Part shown: positions 7,775-16,229 of the stretch, in pieces
Numbering within the stretch: position 1 is the first letter of the stretch
Layout of the letters: the number at the start of each line of letters is the position of its first letter
DNA from: Alphaproteobacteria bacterium
Lineage (GTDB): Bacteria; Pseudomonadota; Alphaproteobacteria; Rhizobiales; Xanthobacteraceae
Reading direction: 5' to 3'
Length of the DNA: 34,109 nucleotides
Assembly (NCBI GenBank): GCA_016869215.1
Contig: VGEP01000048.1
Span: forward strand, 1-34,109
Translations under genes and position numbers: made by a program
Notes under the pieces: model-generated
Told to the model about the DNA's origin: nothing
The model's database searches: none
What the model saw: the letters and a program-made list of their open reading frames with translations, nothing else

Positions 7775-8263
7775 TCAACCCTTCCAGTGCAGCACGCAGA
7801 TCAAGGTGAATAACCGCCGCGCGGTATCGAAATCGACCTTCATCTTGCGCTTGATCGCGTCCTGCAGAATGCGCGAGCCCTCGTCGTGCAGCCCGCGGCG
7901 GCCCATGTCGATGGCCTCGATCCGGTCAGGCGTCGCGGTGCGGATCGCCGCGTAGTAGCTGTCGCAGATCAGGAAGTAGTCCTTGACGATGCGCTTGAAC
8001 GGCGTGAGCGATATCAAGTGCGCGATCACCGGCTCGCCGTCGGCACGGCGAATGTCGAACACCAGGCGGTTGTCCTTCAGGCTGAGATTGAGCGCGTAGG
8101 GCCCGCGGTCGTGGCCGACCGGCGCGAACGAATTCTGCTCGATCAGATCGTAGATCGCGACCGCGCGCTCATGCTCGACATCCGGGTTGGACCGGCCGAT
8201 CGTTGCTTCGTCGAGCGTGACGGCGACAAGGCGATCCTTGGAGGCCGGCTTGGAGCGGGTCAT
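7775..8263 (-). CDS. UPF0262 family protein
   Basis: This 162-residue alphaproteobacterial family of unknown function is recognised by [23 protein letters not shown] (split here over residues 40-62), by [13 protein letters not shown] and by the aromatic end FTLICVLHW. The ATG at 8263 overlaps the hisD stop as ATGA, so its translation is coupled to hisD. The frame is open further upstream, but only as a shadow of hisD. There is no signal peptide or membrane segment. The gene is consistently found between hisD and the LMW phosphatase in this group, from memory, which suggests a conserved but unassigned cellular role. Confidence 0.88.
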   Translation of the reverse strand: MTRSKPASKDRLVAVTLDEATIGRSNPDVEHERAVAIYDLIEQNSFAPVGHDRGPYALNLSLKDNRLVFDIRRADGEPVIAHLISLTPFKRIVKDYFLICDSYYAAIRTATPDRIEAIDMGRRGLHDEGSRILQDAIKRKMKVDFDTARRLFTLICVLHWKG

Positions 8264-9555
8264 CGCCGGTTGAGCCGGATCGCAACCGAACGCGCATGCG
8301 CCCCGAGCCCTTCGGCTTCGCCGAGCGTAATCGCGGCGGGCCCGAGCGCCGCCAGCTGATCCGCGCCGAGCTTGAGGATCGAGGTGCGCTTCATGAAATC
8401 GAGCACGCTTAAGCCCGACGAGAAACGCGCCGAGCGCGCCGTCGGCAGCACATGGTTGGAGCCCGCGACGTAGTCGCCGATGGCTTCCGGCGTATGCGCG
8501 CCGATGAAGATCGCACCGGCGTTGCGGATCTTTCCCGCCAGCCGTTCGGGGTCGGCAGTCTCGATCTCGAGATGCTCCGCCGCGATGGCGTCGACCAGCG
8601 GGATCGCCTCGTCGAAATTCCGCACGGTGATGACGGCGCCGTAGTCGCGCCACGACGCGCCTGCGACCGCGCCGCGCGGCAGGGTCGAAAGTTGCGCCTC
8701 GACCGCACGCTCGACCGAATTCGCGAGCGTCGCGTCGTCGGTGATCAGGATCGCCTGCGCCGCGGTGTCGTGCTCGGCCTGCGCCAGCAGGTCGGCCGCG
8801 ATCCAGTCGGGGTTGGCGTCCTTGTCGGCGAGAATCAGCACCTCCGAGGGCCCCGCGATCATGTCGATGCCGACGGTGCCGAACACCAGGCGCTTCGCCG
8901 CCGCGACGTAGGCATTGCCGGGCCCGACGATCTTCGCCACCGGCTTGATGGTCTCGGTGCCGTAGGCGAGCGCGGCCACCGCTTGCGCGCCGCCGATGCG
9001 GTAGATTTCATCGACGCCTGCGAGCTTCGCGGCCGCGAGCACCAGCGGATTGAGCTTGCCGTCCGGTGCGGGTACGACCATCACAACCCGAGGCACACCC
9101 GCGACCTTCGCCGGCACCGCGTTCATCAGCACCGACGAGGGATAGGCCGCCGTGCCGCCCGGCACGTAAAGGCCGACCGCCTCGATCGCGGTCCAGCGGT
9201 GCCCCAGCTCGACGCCGAGCGCATCCGTAAACCGGTCGTCGGCGGGCTTCTGCCGGCGGTGATAGGCGTCGATCCGGTCCCGTGCGAGCGACAGCGCATC
9301 GAGCGCTTTGGGGGCACAGACGCCAGCCGCAGCCTCGATCTCGGATACCGAAACGCGCAGGCCGGCGCGCGCCAGATCGACGCGGTCGAATTTCGCCGTA
9401 AGCTCGATCAATGCGCCATCGCCACGCTTGCGCACGTCGGCGACGATAGCGCGAACCGCCTGCTCGACGTCTTCCGCCGTCTCCCGCTTTGTGGCGAGAA
9501 AGGCGGCAAAGCGCTCCGGAAAGTCGGGAGACTGACTGTCGAGACGGATCGGCAT
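8260..9555 (-). CDS. hisD: Histidinol dehydrogenase
   Basis: HisD catalyses the last two steps of histidine biosynthesis, oxidising L-histidinol to histidine with NAD. The protein has 431 residues. The zinc and catalytic residues fall almost exactly on the E. coli numbering: Q259 and H262 in AQAEHD, E327 and H328 in AAEHLE, D361 and H420. The motif [15 protein letters not shown] sits at 131-145. I chose the ATG at 9555 (MPIRLDSQ) over an in-frame codon at 9597. The gene stands apart from other his genes and is coupled at its 3' end to UPF0262, the usual arrangement in this lineage. Confidence 0.97.
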   Translation of the reverse strand: MPIRLDSQSPDFPERFAAFLATKRETAEDVEQAVRAIVADVRKRGDGALIELTAKFDRVDLARAGLRVSVSEIEAAAGVCAPKALDALSLARDRIDAYHRRQKPADDRFTDALGVELGHRWTAIEAVGLYVPGGTAAYPSSVLMNAVPAKVAGVPRVVMVVPAPDGKLNPLVLAAAKLAGVDEIYRIGGAQAVAALAYGTETIKPVAKIVGPGNAYVAAAKRLVFGTVGIDMIAGPSEVLILADKDANPDWIAADLLAQAEHDTAAQAILITDDATLANSVERAVEAQLSTLPRGAVAGASWRDYGAVITVRNFDEAIPLVDAIAAEHLEIETADPERLAGKIRNAGAIFIGAHTPEAIGDYVAGSNHVLPTARSARFSSGLSVLDFMKRTSILKLGADQLAALGPAAITLGEAEGLGAHARSVAIRLNRR

Positions 9556-9618
9556 CGCGCGTTCCGCGCCGGGCCCTATCCCGGCGTCAGGGGTCAATGG
9601 CGCGCGGCCGCGGGCGCG

Positions 9619-10113
9619 TCAACCCTGTTGCCGGGGCGCCGACGGCTTGGCGTCGATAAGCTTTTCGTCGAGGCCGACGTCGCCGACCGAATGCTCCGGG
9701 CAGCAGTCGGTCCCCCAGGCCGGGCCGAGGTCGGCCAATTCGGCCTCAAGGCACTCGACCTGAAGGCGCAATACACCCGCGCCCGAGAAGGTCAACGTCA
9801 CCGCCCCGGCCGGCGGATCGCTCTCGTCGAAGGCGACCGCCAGCAAGTTCAGGGTCTGGTCCTTGGCGGCGGCGTCGATATTGCGGCACTGGCAGGCCAG
9901 CACCCGCTCGAACCTCAGCGCCGTGCGGCAGCGGCGGAACCCCGGCGTCCCGTCGTTGGCAGTCTCCCAGTCGAACCGATTGAGCGCGATCACGACCCGG
10001 CGCTCGGCGGGCCGCCAGTGGATGTCGGCGGCCTTGAGAACCGCGTCCTGGAGATGGGCGGATACGACTTCGATGTCGTCGCGATCGAGCGCGACCAGCT
10101 TGAGTTGATCCAT
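9619..10113 (-). CDS. DUF2948 family protein
   Basis: This 164-residue protein begins MDQLKLVALDRDDIEVVSAHLQDAVLK in sense (residues 1-27), the signature of the DUF2948 family, which is confined largely to alphaproteobacteria. The function is unknown. Residues 35-52 (PAERRVVIALNRFDWE) are also characteristic. The C-terminal 20 residues are variable. It lies 81 bases downstream of murA and 63 bases upstream of hisD on the same strand, matching the order usual for the family. There is no export signal. It is probably co-transcribed with murA. Confidence 0.88.
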   Translation of the reverse strand: MDQLKLVALDRDDIEVVSAHLQDAVLKAADIHWRPAERRVVIALNRFDWETANDGTPGFRRCRTALRFERVLACQCRNIDAAAKDQTLNLLAVAFDESDPPAGAVTLTFSGAGVLRLQVECLEAELADLGPAWGTDCCPEHSVGDVGLDEKLIDAKPSAPRQQG

Positions 10114-10194
10114 GACGCCGGACCCGGTTTCGGCAATACCGGAAAGGTAGGAAAGGCGCCGCCGACCTTCAAGCCTGCCCGTCCGGGCCGGATA

Positions 10195-11484
10195 TTACCC
10201 GCTGACCCGCTCGATTGCGGCCCCGCAGGCTCCGAGCTTGTCCTCCAACCGCTCGAAGCCGCGGTCGAGATGATAGACCCGGTTGACCGTGGTCTCGCCC
10301 TCGGCGGCGAGCGCCGCAATGACGAGCGACACCGAGGCGCGAAGGTCGGTCGCCATCACCGGCGCGCCCTTCAGCCGGTCGACGCCCTCGACCGTCGCGG
10401 TCTCGCCGTCGAGGTGGATGTGCGCGCCGAGCCGGGCCAGCTCCTGCACGTGCATGAAGCGATTTTCGAAGATGGTCTCGGTGATGCGCGAGGTGCCCTT
10501 GGCCTTGGTCATCAGCGCCATGAGCTGTGCCTGAAGGTCGGTCGGGAAGCCGGGGAACGGCTGCGTGGTCACATCGACCGGCGCGATGCCCGAGCCGTTG
10601 CGCCGCACCCGGATGCCTTCGTTGGTGGTGCTGATTTCGGCTCCGGTCTGCGCGATCACGTCGAGCGCCGACTGCAGCAGTTCCGGACGGGCGCCTTCCA
10701 GCAGCACGTCGCCACCGGTCATCGCCACCGCCATGGCATAGGTGCCGGTCTCGATCCGGTCCGGCAGCACGCTGTGACGCGCACCGCCGAGCCGGCTCAC
10801 GCCCTCGACGATCAGCCGCGAGGTGCCGATGCCGGAGATGCGCGCGCCCATCTTGTTGAGGCAATTGGCGACATCGCCGATCTCAGGCTCCTGCGCGGCG
10901 TTCTCGATCACGGTCGTCCCGCGCGCCAGCACCGACGCCATCAGCGCGGTGTGGGTGCCGCTCACCGTCACCTTGGGGAATTTAATTTCGCCGCCCTTCA
11001 GCCCGTCCTTGGCGCGGGCGACGACGTAGCCGCCGTCGATCTCGATCTGCGCGCCGAGCTTTTCCATCGCCATGATCAGAAGGTCGACCGGTCGTGTGCC
11101 GATGGCGCAGCCGCCGGGCATCGAGACCCGTGCCTCGCCCATGCGCGCCACCAGCGGCGCGATCACCCAGAAGCTCGCCCGCATCTTGGAGACCAGATCG
11201 TAGGGCGCGGTGGTGTCGACGATGCGCGACGCGACGATGTGGATGGTGTGGCCGTTCTGCTGGCTCTCGCCCGGCCGCTTGCCAGGCACCATCATGTCGA
11301 CGCCGTGATTGGACAGGATGCGCTGCAGCAGGCTGACGTCCGCGAGGCGGGGTACGTTGTCGAGAATCACCGTCTGATCGGTGAGCATGCTCGCGATCAT
11401 CAGCGGCAGAGTGGCGTTCTTGGCGCCCGAGATCGGGATGGTCCCGGTCAGCGGCCTGCCGCCGACGATACGAATGCGATCCAT
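10195..11484 (-). CDS. murA: UDP-N-acetylglucosamine 1-carboxyvinyltransferase
   Basis: MurA commits UDP-GlcNAc to peptidoglycan synthesis by adding enolpyruvate from PEP in the cytoplasm. The 429-residue protein starts [23 protein letters not shown], where Lys22 is the conserved substrate lysine. The active-site cysteine, the fosfomycin target, is C126 in [11 protein letters not shown]. The later [17 protein letters not shown] and HLDRGFERL segments are also typical. I chose the ATG at 11484; the open frame upstream to 11595 is not coding. The gene is full length and intact. It appears to head the run of genes that continues into DUF2948 and hisD. Confidence 0.98.
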   Translation of the reverse strand: MDRIRIVGGRPLTGTIPISGAKNATLPLMIASMLTDQTVILDNVPRLADVSLLQRILSNHGVDMMVPGKRPGESQQNGHTIHIVASRIVDTTAPYDLVSKMRASFWVIAPLVARMGEARVSMPGGCAIGTRPVDLLIMAMEKLGAQIEIDGGYVVARAKDGLKGGEIKFPKVTVSGTHTALMASVLARGTTVIENAAQEPEIGDVANCLNKMGARISGIGTSRLIVEGVSRLGGARHSVLPDRIETGTYAMAVAMTGGDVLLEGARPELLQSALDVIAQTGAEISTTNEGIRVRRNGSGIAPVDVTTQPFPGFPTDLQAQLMALMTKAKGTSRITETIFENRFMHVQELARLGAHIHLDGETATVEGVDRLKGAPVMATDLRASVSLVIAALAAEGETTVNRVYHLDRGFERLEDKLGACGAAIERVSG

Positions 11485-11536
11485 ACCCGCTGCTCCTGCC
11501 CCAGCCCGCTTTCGGGCCGCCTCGTGCCTGTTCCGT

Positions 11537-11734
11537 CTAGCCCTTCGGCTTCTCCGGTACAAATCCGGCGGAATCGTGGGCCGGCCCGGACGCATCGGCC
11601 TGCGTCCGCGCGCGCGCCTGCGCCTTGCGGCGCTTGAGGTTTTCCCGTAGCGCCGCCTTGAGCCGCGCGGCGCGCTGTGCGTCGCCCTTGCGGGTCCCGG
11701 ATTTGGGTCCGGAGCGTTCGTTGCCGGCCGTCAT
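11537..11734 (-). CDS. Small basic protein upstream of murA
   Basis: From the ATG at 11734 the product is 65 residues long. It has a strongly basic helical core, [21 protein letters not shown], at about residues 22-42. I recall similar short proteins next to murA in Bradyrhizobium-type genomes, with no assigned function. The basic helix could bind nucleic acid, but that is speculation. No good ribosome-binding site is visible before this ATG, and an in-frame start at 11770 would add 12 residues. Confidence comes mainly from the conserved-looking core and position. Confidence 0.55.
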   Translation of the reverse strand: MTAGNERSGPKSGTRKGDAQRAARLKAALRENLKRRKAQARARTQADASGPAHDSAGFVPEKPKG

Positions 11735-11828
11735 ACCGCTACCGATAGGGCGCGCCAAAACGCCCGGCAAGCGGCCTTCAGCGGCGGCTCGACATCGCAG
11801 GCCCGATCGGTTATTCGCTCCCGCGAGT

Positions 11829-11903
11829 GCTGCCGTAGCTCAGTGGTAGAGCACCCCCTTGGTAAGGGGGAGGTCGTAAGTTCAATCCTTACCGGCAGCA
11901 CCA
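11829..11903 (+). tRNA. tRNA-Thr (anticodon GGT)
   Basis: A complete 75-base cloverleaf is visible on the plus strand. The acceptor GCTGCCG pairs with CGGCAGC, the D arm is AGCTCAGTGGTAGAGC, and the anticodon stem CCCCC/GGGGG closes a TTGGTAA loop with anticodon GGT. The T loop is GTTCAATCC and the CCA end is encoded. It stands alone on the plus strand between the small basic gene and the convergent tpsA. Confidence 0.97.
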
Positions 11904-11935
11904 TTTCTTCGCCAAAAACCAAGCCCCAGACGCTG

Positions 11936-14900
11936 TCAGCGCCTTGCACCGGTTGCGTCGCTGACGCGCCGGCCGGCCACCGCCTCCAGCGCCTTCTGCG
12001 GATTGACCAGGCCCCAGCCGGATTCGATGTCCTTGCCCTTGGTGCCGAGGTCGGACGCGGTCGCTTCCAGAATCCGCCGCACGTCGGCGGGCCGCAAGGT
12101 GGGATCGCGCTCCAGCATCAGCGCCACCACGCCGCTGATATGCGCGGTGGCGATCGAGGTGCCGGTCGACATCTGGTAGGCGGAATCCGGCGCCGGCGCG
12201 AGAATTTCCACGCCTGGCGCCGCAACCGAAACCTGCGGTCCCTGGTTGGCGCCGCGGAAGATGCGGTCGCGCGAGTCGGTTGCGGTGACAGCAATGACGT
12301 GCGGATCGGCCGCGGGATAGAGCGGCGGCGACTTTGGCCCGGCGTTGCCCGCGGCCGCGATCAGGATGACGCCCTTGTCATGGGCCGCCTTCAGCGCGCG
12401 CTCCAGCGACGGATCGCGCGGGCCCGCGAAGCTCATGTTGATGACCTTCGCGCCCTGGCTCACCGCCCACTCGATGCCCTTGACGATGCTGACGGTCGTG
12501 CCGCCGGCGGCGTCGCTCGCCTCGCCGAACGCCTTCACCGCCAGAATCTTCGCTTCCGGCGCGACGCCGAGCAGTCGGTCGCGCGATGCGATCGCGCCCG
12601 CCATGGCGGTGCCGTGCGAGTGCGGCACGGGCTTCGCTCCGATCGGGTTAAGCTCGCTCGAAATCGCGCCCTGCAATTCGCTGTGCCGCTTGTCGACCTC
12701 GGAGTCGATCACCGCGATGGTCACGCCCTTGCCGGTGGCAACCTGATGCACCTTGTCGAGCCCGAGCTTGGTCAGCATGTACTGCGCTGGATCGCCCTTG
12801 CTCGGCGTGCTGGCGGCCTGGGTCAGGAAGAAATTGTAGATCGGCGCCGCAACCGAGACGAGCCGATTGGCCTCCAGCAGCCGGATCGCCTGGCGCACCG
12901 ACATGCCCGGCGGCAGCACGAGCTGGAACATGTTGCGGCCGTGGATTGTCAGCGCGTCGGTGGTGACGACGCGGATGCCGAGCGGACCGACGATGCGCGC
13001 GATGTCGGCATCGGAGAGATTGAAATTGAGCTGCATCAGAACCTGGTTCTGCACGAACCGGTTCTCGGTCAGCGGCGGGATGCTGCTCAAGGCCTCGCCG
13101 TCAGGGCCGGCGACCGTCCGCGGCGGTAGTTGTGGCGGGGAGAATGTGGTCATGCCGGGCGCCGCGGAAGGTATCGAACCGCCGGGCCCGATCGGAGGAT
13201 TGGTGCCGGGGCCGCCCGGTCCGCCGGGACCGGCTCCCGGACCGCCAGAACCACCGGCGCCGGGTCCGGAGCCCGGCTGGTTCAGCGCGATCAGCACCAG
13301 CGGCGGTGGATCGCCGGGCGGCGGATTGTTGCCGAACTGCGGCGGGTGGAAGATGTTGTCGGGGACGGTCGACGACGGTCCTTGGGGCGTCAGGCTCGTC
13401 CTGTTGTCCGTCTCCTTTTCGAACTTGAGATGCGGATAGTTGCCATTGAACCCGGTCGTATAGGCCCAGTCGGTCGAACTGAAGCCAGGCAGATTTCCCA
13501 GACCGCCTTGCAGTTGCACGGTCGTCTTGCCGGTGGTTCCCGTGGCATCGCCCAGGCCGACGGCGGCGGCCAAGCCAACGTTCGTATCCCAGTACACGTT
13601 GGTGTACACGGTCGAACCGGCGCTGTTTTGACCCGTGACGCCGCCGATCACGCCGCCAGCGGTGACCACGTTAGCCGCATAGGCCTCGCTCACGGTTCCC
13701 GCGCCGTCGACACGGCCGACAATGCCGCCCGCTGCGTTGTTGGTGGTGCCGGTCACCGAACCGCGCGCGTAGAGCCGCGACATCGTCGCGTTGTTGAATC
13801 CGGCTACGCCGCCCAGTTGGACCCCCGTGCCTGTGGCATTTGACGTAACCGACACCAATGAGAACGCACTCTGAATTTGCGCGTTCGAAGCATTACTGCC
13901 CACGAGACCGCCAGCATTGATCGTCGATGCAGTCGCCGAAATGTTGACTTGGCCGCTGCTGTTCGATTCTTTGACGGTCGCGCTGGCGCCCGTGTTGAGA
14001 CCGACAAGCGCGCCTATATTGCCGTCGCGCGATGTCGTTACATTGGCGTTGATGACGTTGACATCGCCGATCCTGCCGAGGTTTTGTCCGGCAAGCGCGC
14101 CGATGTTCACCGAACCGCTAGTCGCCGTGCTTGTGACAACGAAGTTTTCCAAAAGGACGCCTTCGACTTCGGCGTTGGCGCCGATTGAGCGGAACAGGCC
14201 GACGTTGGTCGCGCTGGAATTGATCGTCAGATTGCTGATCGTATTGTTCAAGCCAACGAATTCACCGGTGAAATCCGCGGCGGTCGACTCGCCGATCGGA
14301 ACGAACCCTGTCACGCCGTTCATGTTGATGTTGCGGCCGAGCAAATAGTTATCGGTCAGGTTGTTCTGCACGTTTTGAAGGTCGGTCGCGGTGTTGACCT
14401 TCATGTACTGCTTCAGAATGCCACCCGTGACGTTCGGACCAAAGTCCTCCGTCGGATTGACATAGCTGGTGCCGTTAATTCCGCTCCCCGCCGGATTGAC
14501 CGACGGATTGAAGGCAATGTGAACTTTGCCGTTGGCGCCGGTGTTGATCGAGCCGTTGGCGCCGAACATTACGGTGCCGACGCCAGTGCCAGTGCTATCG
14601 GCAACCAGATTGATCTCGTGCTTGTCGCTGACGATGGGACCGGAATAGGTGTTCGTGATCGCCGCGTTGACGATGACGTTGCGGTAGGCGGTGAGCCACA
14701 GGTTGTTGTTCGTCGACCAATTGATGGCCGCCGCCACTGTCAGATCGCCGGCCTCGTTACCGACTGCGTTGTTGGTGGTCACGACGACGTCGCCGCTCTG
14801 CAAGGCATTCACGATGGAGCCGACGGTAATCACGCCGGCACCCGCAACCGTGTCGATTCGGCCATTCAGCGGATCGAGCAGCAGCATGCCATTCAGACCG

Positions 14901-16225
14901 CCCGCCGCACCGACGTTGACGTTGCCGTCGAATGTCAGCGTCTCCTTCCCCGACACCTCCACAAACCCGCCGTTGCCCCCCGCCGCCCCGCCGCGCGCCG
15001 CGATGCTGCCCGCGAACGCCGTCGCGCCGTCGGCCCACACCACAACCTTGCCGCCGTCGCCGGTGCCGGTCGCCGAGGCGTCGATGGCGCTCGCGCCGTC
15101 GACGCTGACAGTGGTCGCGTTGGGAATCTCGTAACCTTCAAGCTGCACCAGCGACGTCACCATCGGCAGCGGATTGCCGCCGCCGACGTCGCCGCCGATC
15201 AGCACCTTGCCGCCGCCGGTCAGTCCCGACGCGCTGAGCGTCGCGCCCGCGATCTGGACGTCCTCGCCCGTGACCTGGATGGTGCCGCCGTTGCCGTCGG
15301 CGCTCGCGACGTTGAGCGTGCCCGACACCTTTACCGTCTGCTTCGGCGCGCCGGCGGGCTTCGATTTCACCGTGGCCGCGCCAAGCACGATCCGGCCCTT
15401 GTTCAGGCCGATGCTGCGGGCCTCGATCACACCCTTGTTGTTAATGACCGAGTCGACGACCTGGCGCGCCGCGACGGCAGTCAGCTCAACGCGCCCGCCG
15501 TTGGCCGACAGCGTGCCTTCGTTCTTGACCAGCGATTGCAGCGTCTGGCCGGTCGCGACGTCCTTGACCTGCGCCGCGATCGAATCGCTCACTGACAGCG
15601 TGATGAGCTGGTCGCCGTAGGGGTCGAGCGTAAAGCCGTTCGCCGAAGCGAGCCCGATCTTGCCGTAGGTCGCCGTGATCGTGCCGGAATTGCGCACGCC
15701 CGGTGCGACCAGCGCGGCGAAGCCCGCGTTCGACGCCGTAATCGTGCCGAGGTTGACGACGGAGGCCGAAGGATTGCCGGGGATGTTGAATTTGTAGTTC
15801 CCCGCCATAAAATCGCCGGTGGCGATGTCGTGCGTGGTCGCGAGGAAGCCTGCGGTGTTGATGGTCGCGCCATTGCCGATCAGCACGCCGTTCGGGTTGA
15901 TGAGATAGACCCGGCCGTTCGCGGTCAACGCGCCGAAGATCTGCGAAGCGTTTGGATCGCCGATCACCCGATTGAGCACCGTCGAGGTCGAGCTCGGCTG
16001 GATGAACTGAGTCTTCTCGCCCGCGCCGATGTTGAACGACTGCCAGTTGATGGCCGCGTTCTGGCTCGACTGCGTGACGGTGACCGTCGAAGTGCCGGTG
16101 CCGCTGATCGCCGCGCTGCCGCCGACCACCTGACCGCCCAGCGGATTGGCGAGCGCAGGCACGAAGGTGAACCGCAGGATCGCGGTCCAGGCCAGCAGCA
16201 GTGCTATGGGGCGGAGCCGATGCAT
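11936..16225 (-). CDS. TpsA-type exoprotein with C-terminal subtilisin-like (S8) protease
   Basis: This 1429-residue exported protein fuses two usually separate things. Residues 1-26 form a signal peptide. About 28-300 is a TPS secretion domain of the filamentous-haemagglutinin type, with the NPNG motif at 110-113. About 300-600 is Gly/Asn-rich beta-helix-like sequence, and 655-870 holds GLUG-like repeats (GGLVGSN at 772-778 is one). A Gly/Pro linker spans about 960-1050. Residues 1055-1135 resemble a subtilase prodomain. The catalytic domain follows with D1174 (AVID), H1204 (HSHGT), oxyanion N1294 (AAGN) and S1357 (GTSIATAH), so the triad is complete. The ATG at 16225 follows the tpsB stop by 4 bases, so TpsB is the obvious exporter. 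I infer self-processing or surface proteolysis. The substrate is unknown. Confidence 0.92.
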   Translation of the reverse strand: MHRLRPIALLLAWTAILRFTFVPALANPLGGQVVGGSAAISGTGTSTVTVTQSSQNAAINWQSFNIGAGEKTQFIQPSSTSTVLNRVIGDPNASQIFGALTANGRVYLINPNGVLIGNGATINTAGFLATTHDIATGDFMAGNYKFNIPGNPSASVVNLGTITASNAGFAALVAPGVRNSGTITATYGKIGLASANGFTLDPYGDQLITLSVSDSIAAQVKDVATGQTLQSLVKNEGTLSANGGRVELTAVAARQVVDSVINNKGVIEARSIGLNKGRIVLGAATVKSKPAGAPKQTVKVSGTLNVASADGNGGTIQVTGEDVQIAGATLSASGLTGGGKVLIGGDVGGGNPLPMVTSLVQLEGYEIPNATTVSVDGASAIDASATGTGDGGKVVVWADGATAFAGSIAARGGAAGGNGGFVEVSGKETLTFDGNVNVGAAGGLNGMLLLDPLNGRIDTVAGAGVITVGSIVNALQSGDVVVTTNNAVGNEAGDLTVAAAINWSTNNNLWLTAYRNVIVNAAITNTYSGPIVSDKHEINLVADSTGTGVGTVMFGANGSINTGANGKVHIAFNPSVNPAGSGINGTSYVNPTEDFGPNVTGGILKQYMKVNTATDLQNVQNNLTDNYLLGRNINMNGVTGFVPIGESTAADFTGEFVGLNNTISNLTINSSATNVGLFRSIGANAEVEGVLLENFVVTSTATSGSVNIGALAGQNLGRIGDVNVINANVTTSRDGNIGALVGLNTGASATVKESNSSGQVNISATASTINAGGLVGSNASNAQIQSAFSLVSVTSNATGTGVQLGGVAGFNNATMSRLYARGSVTGTTNNAAGGIVGRVDGAGTVSEAYAANVVTAGGVIGGVTGQNSAGSTVYTNVYWDTNVGLAAAVGLGDATGTTGKTTVQLQGGLGNLPGFSSTDWAYTTGFNGNYPHLKFEKETDNRTSLTPQGPSSTVPDNIFHPPQFGNNPPPGDPPPLVLIALNQPGSGPGAGGSGGPGAGPGGPGGPGTNPPIGPGGSIPSAAPGMTTFSPPQLPPRTVAGPDGEALSSIPPLTENRFVQNQVLMQLNFNLSDADIARIVGPLGIRVVTTDALTIHGRNMFQLVLPPGMSVRQAIRLLEANRLVSVAAPIYNFFLTQAASTPSKGDPAQYMLTKLGLDKVHQVATGKGVTIAVIDSEVDKRHSELQGAISSELNPIGAKPVPHSHGTAMAGAIASRDRLLGVAPEAKILAVKAFGEASDAAGGTTVSIVKGIEWAVSQGAKVINMSFAGPRDPSLERALKAAHDKGVILIAAAGNAGPKSPPLYPAADPHVIAVTATDSRDRIFRGANQGPQVSVAAPGVEILAPAPDSAYQMSTGTSIATAHISGVVALMLERDPTLRPADVRRILEATASDLGTKGKDIESGWGLVNPQKALEAVAGRRVSDATGARR

Positions 16226-16229
16226 GGCG

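Noticed and set aside
8452-11637. A very long open frame on the plus strand opposite hisD, DUF2948 and murA
   Set aside because: It is antisense to three well-recognised genes, is extremely rich in Arg, Asp, Gly and His, and has no recognisable domain. High-GC codon use in the real genes leaves the complementary frame open.
13200-13290. Short tandem-like GGNCCNGGN repeats
   Set aside because: These encode the Gly/Pro linker of TpsA and are codon-level low complexity, not a CRISPR array or a separate repeat element.
13132-15595. Plus-strand frames opposite tpsA
   Set aside because: They are antisense to the beta-helix and repeat region; the minus frame has a signal peptide, TPS motif and an intact protease.
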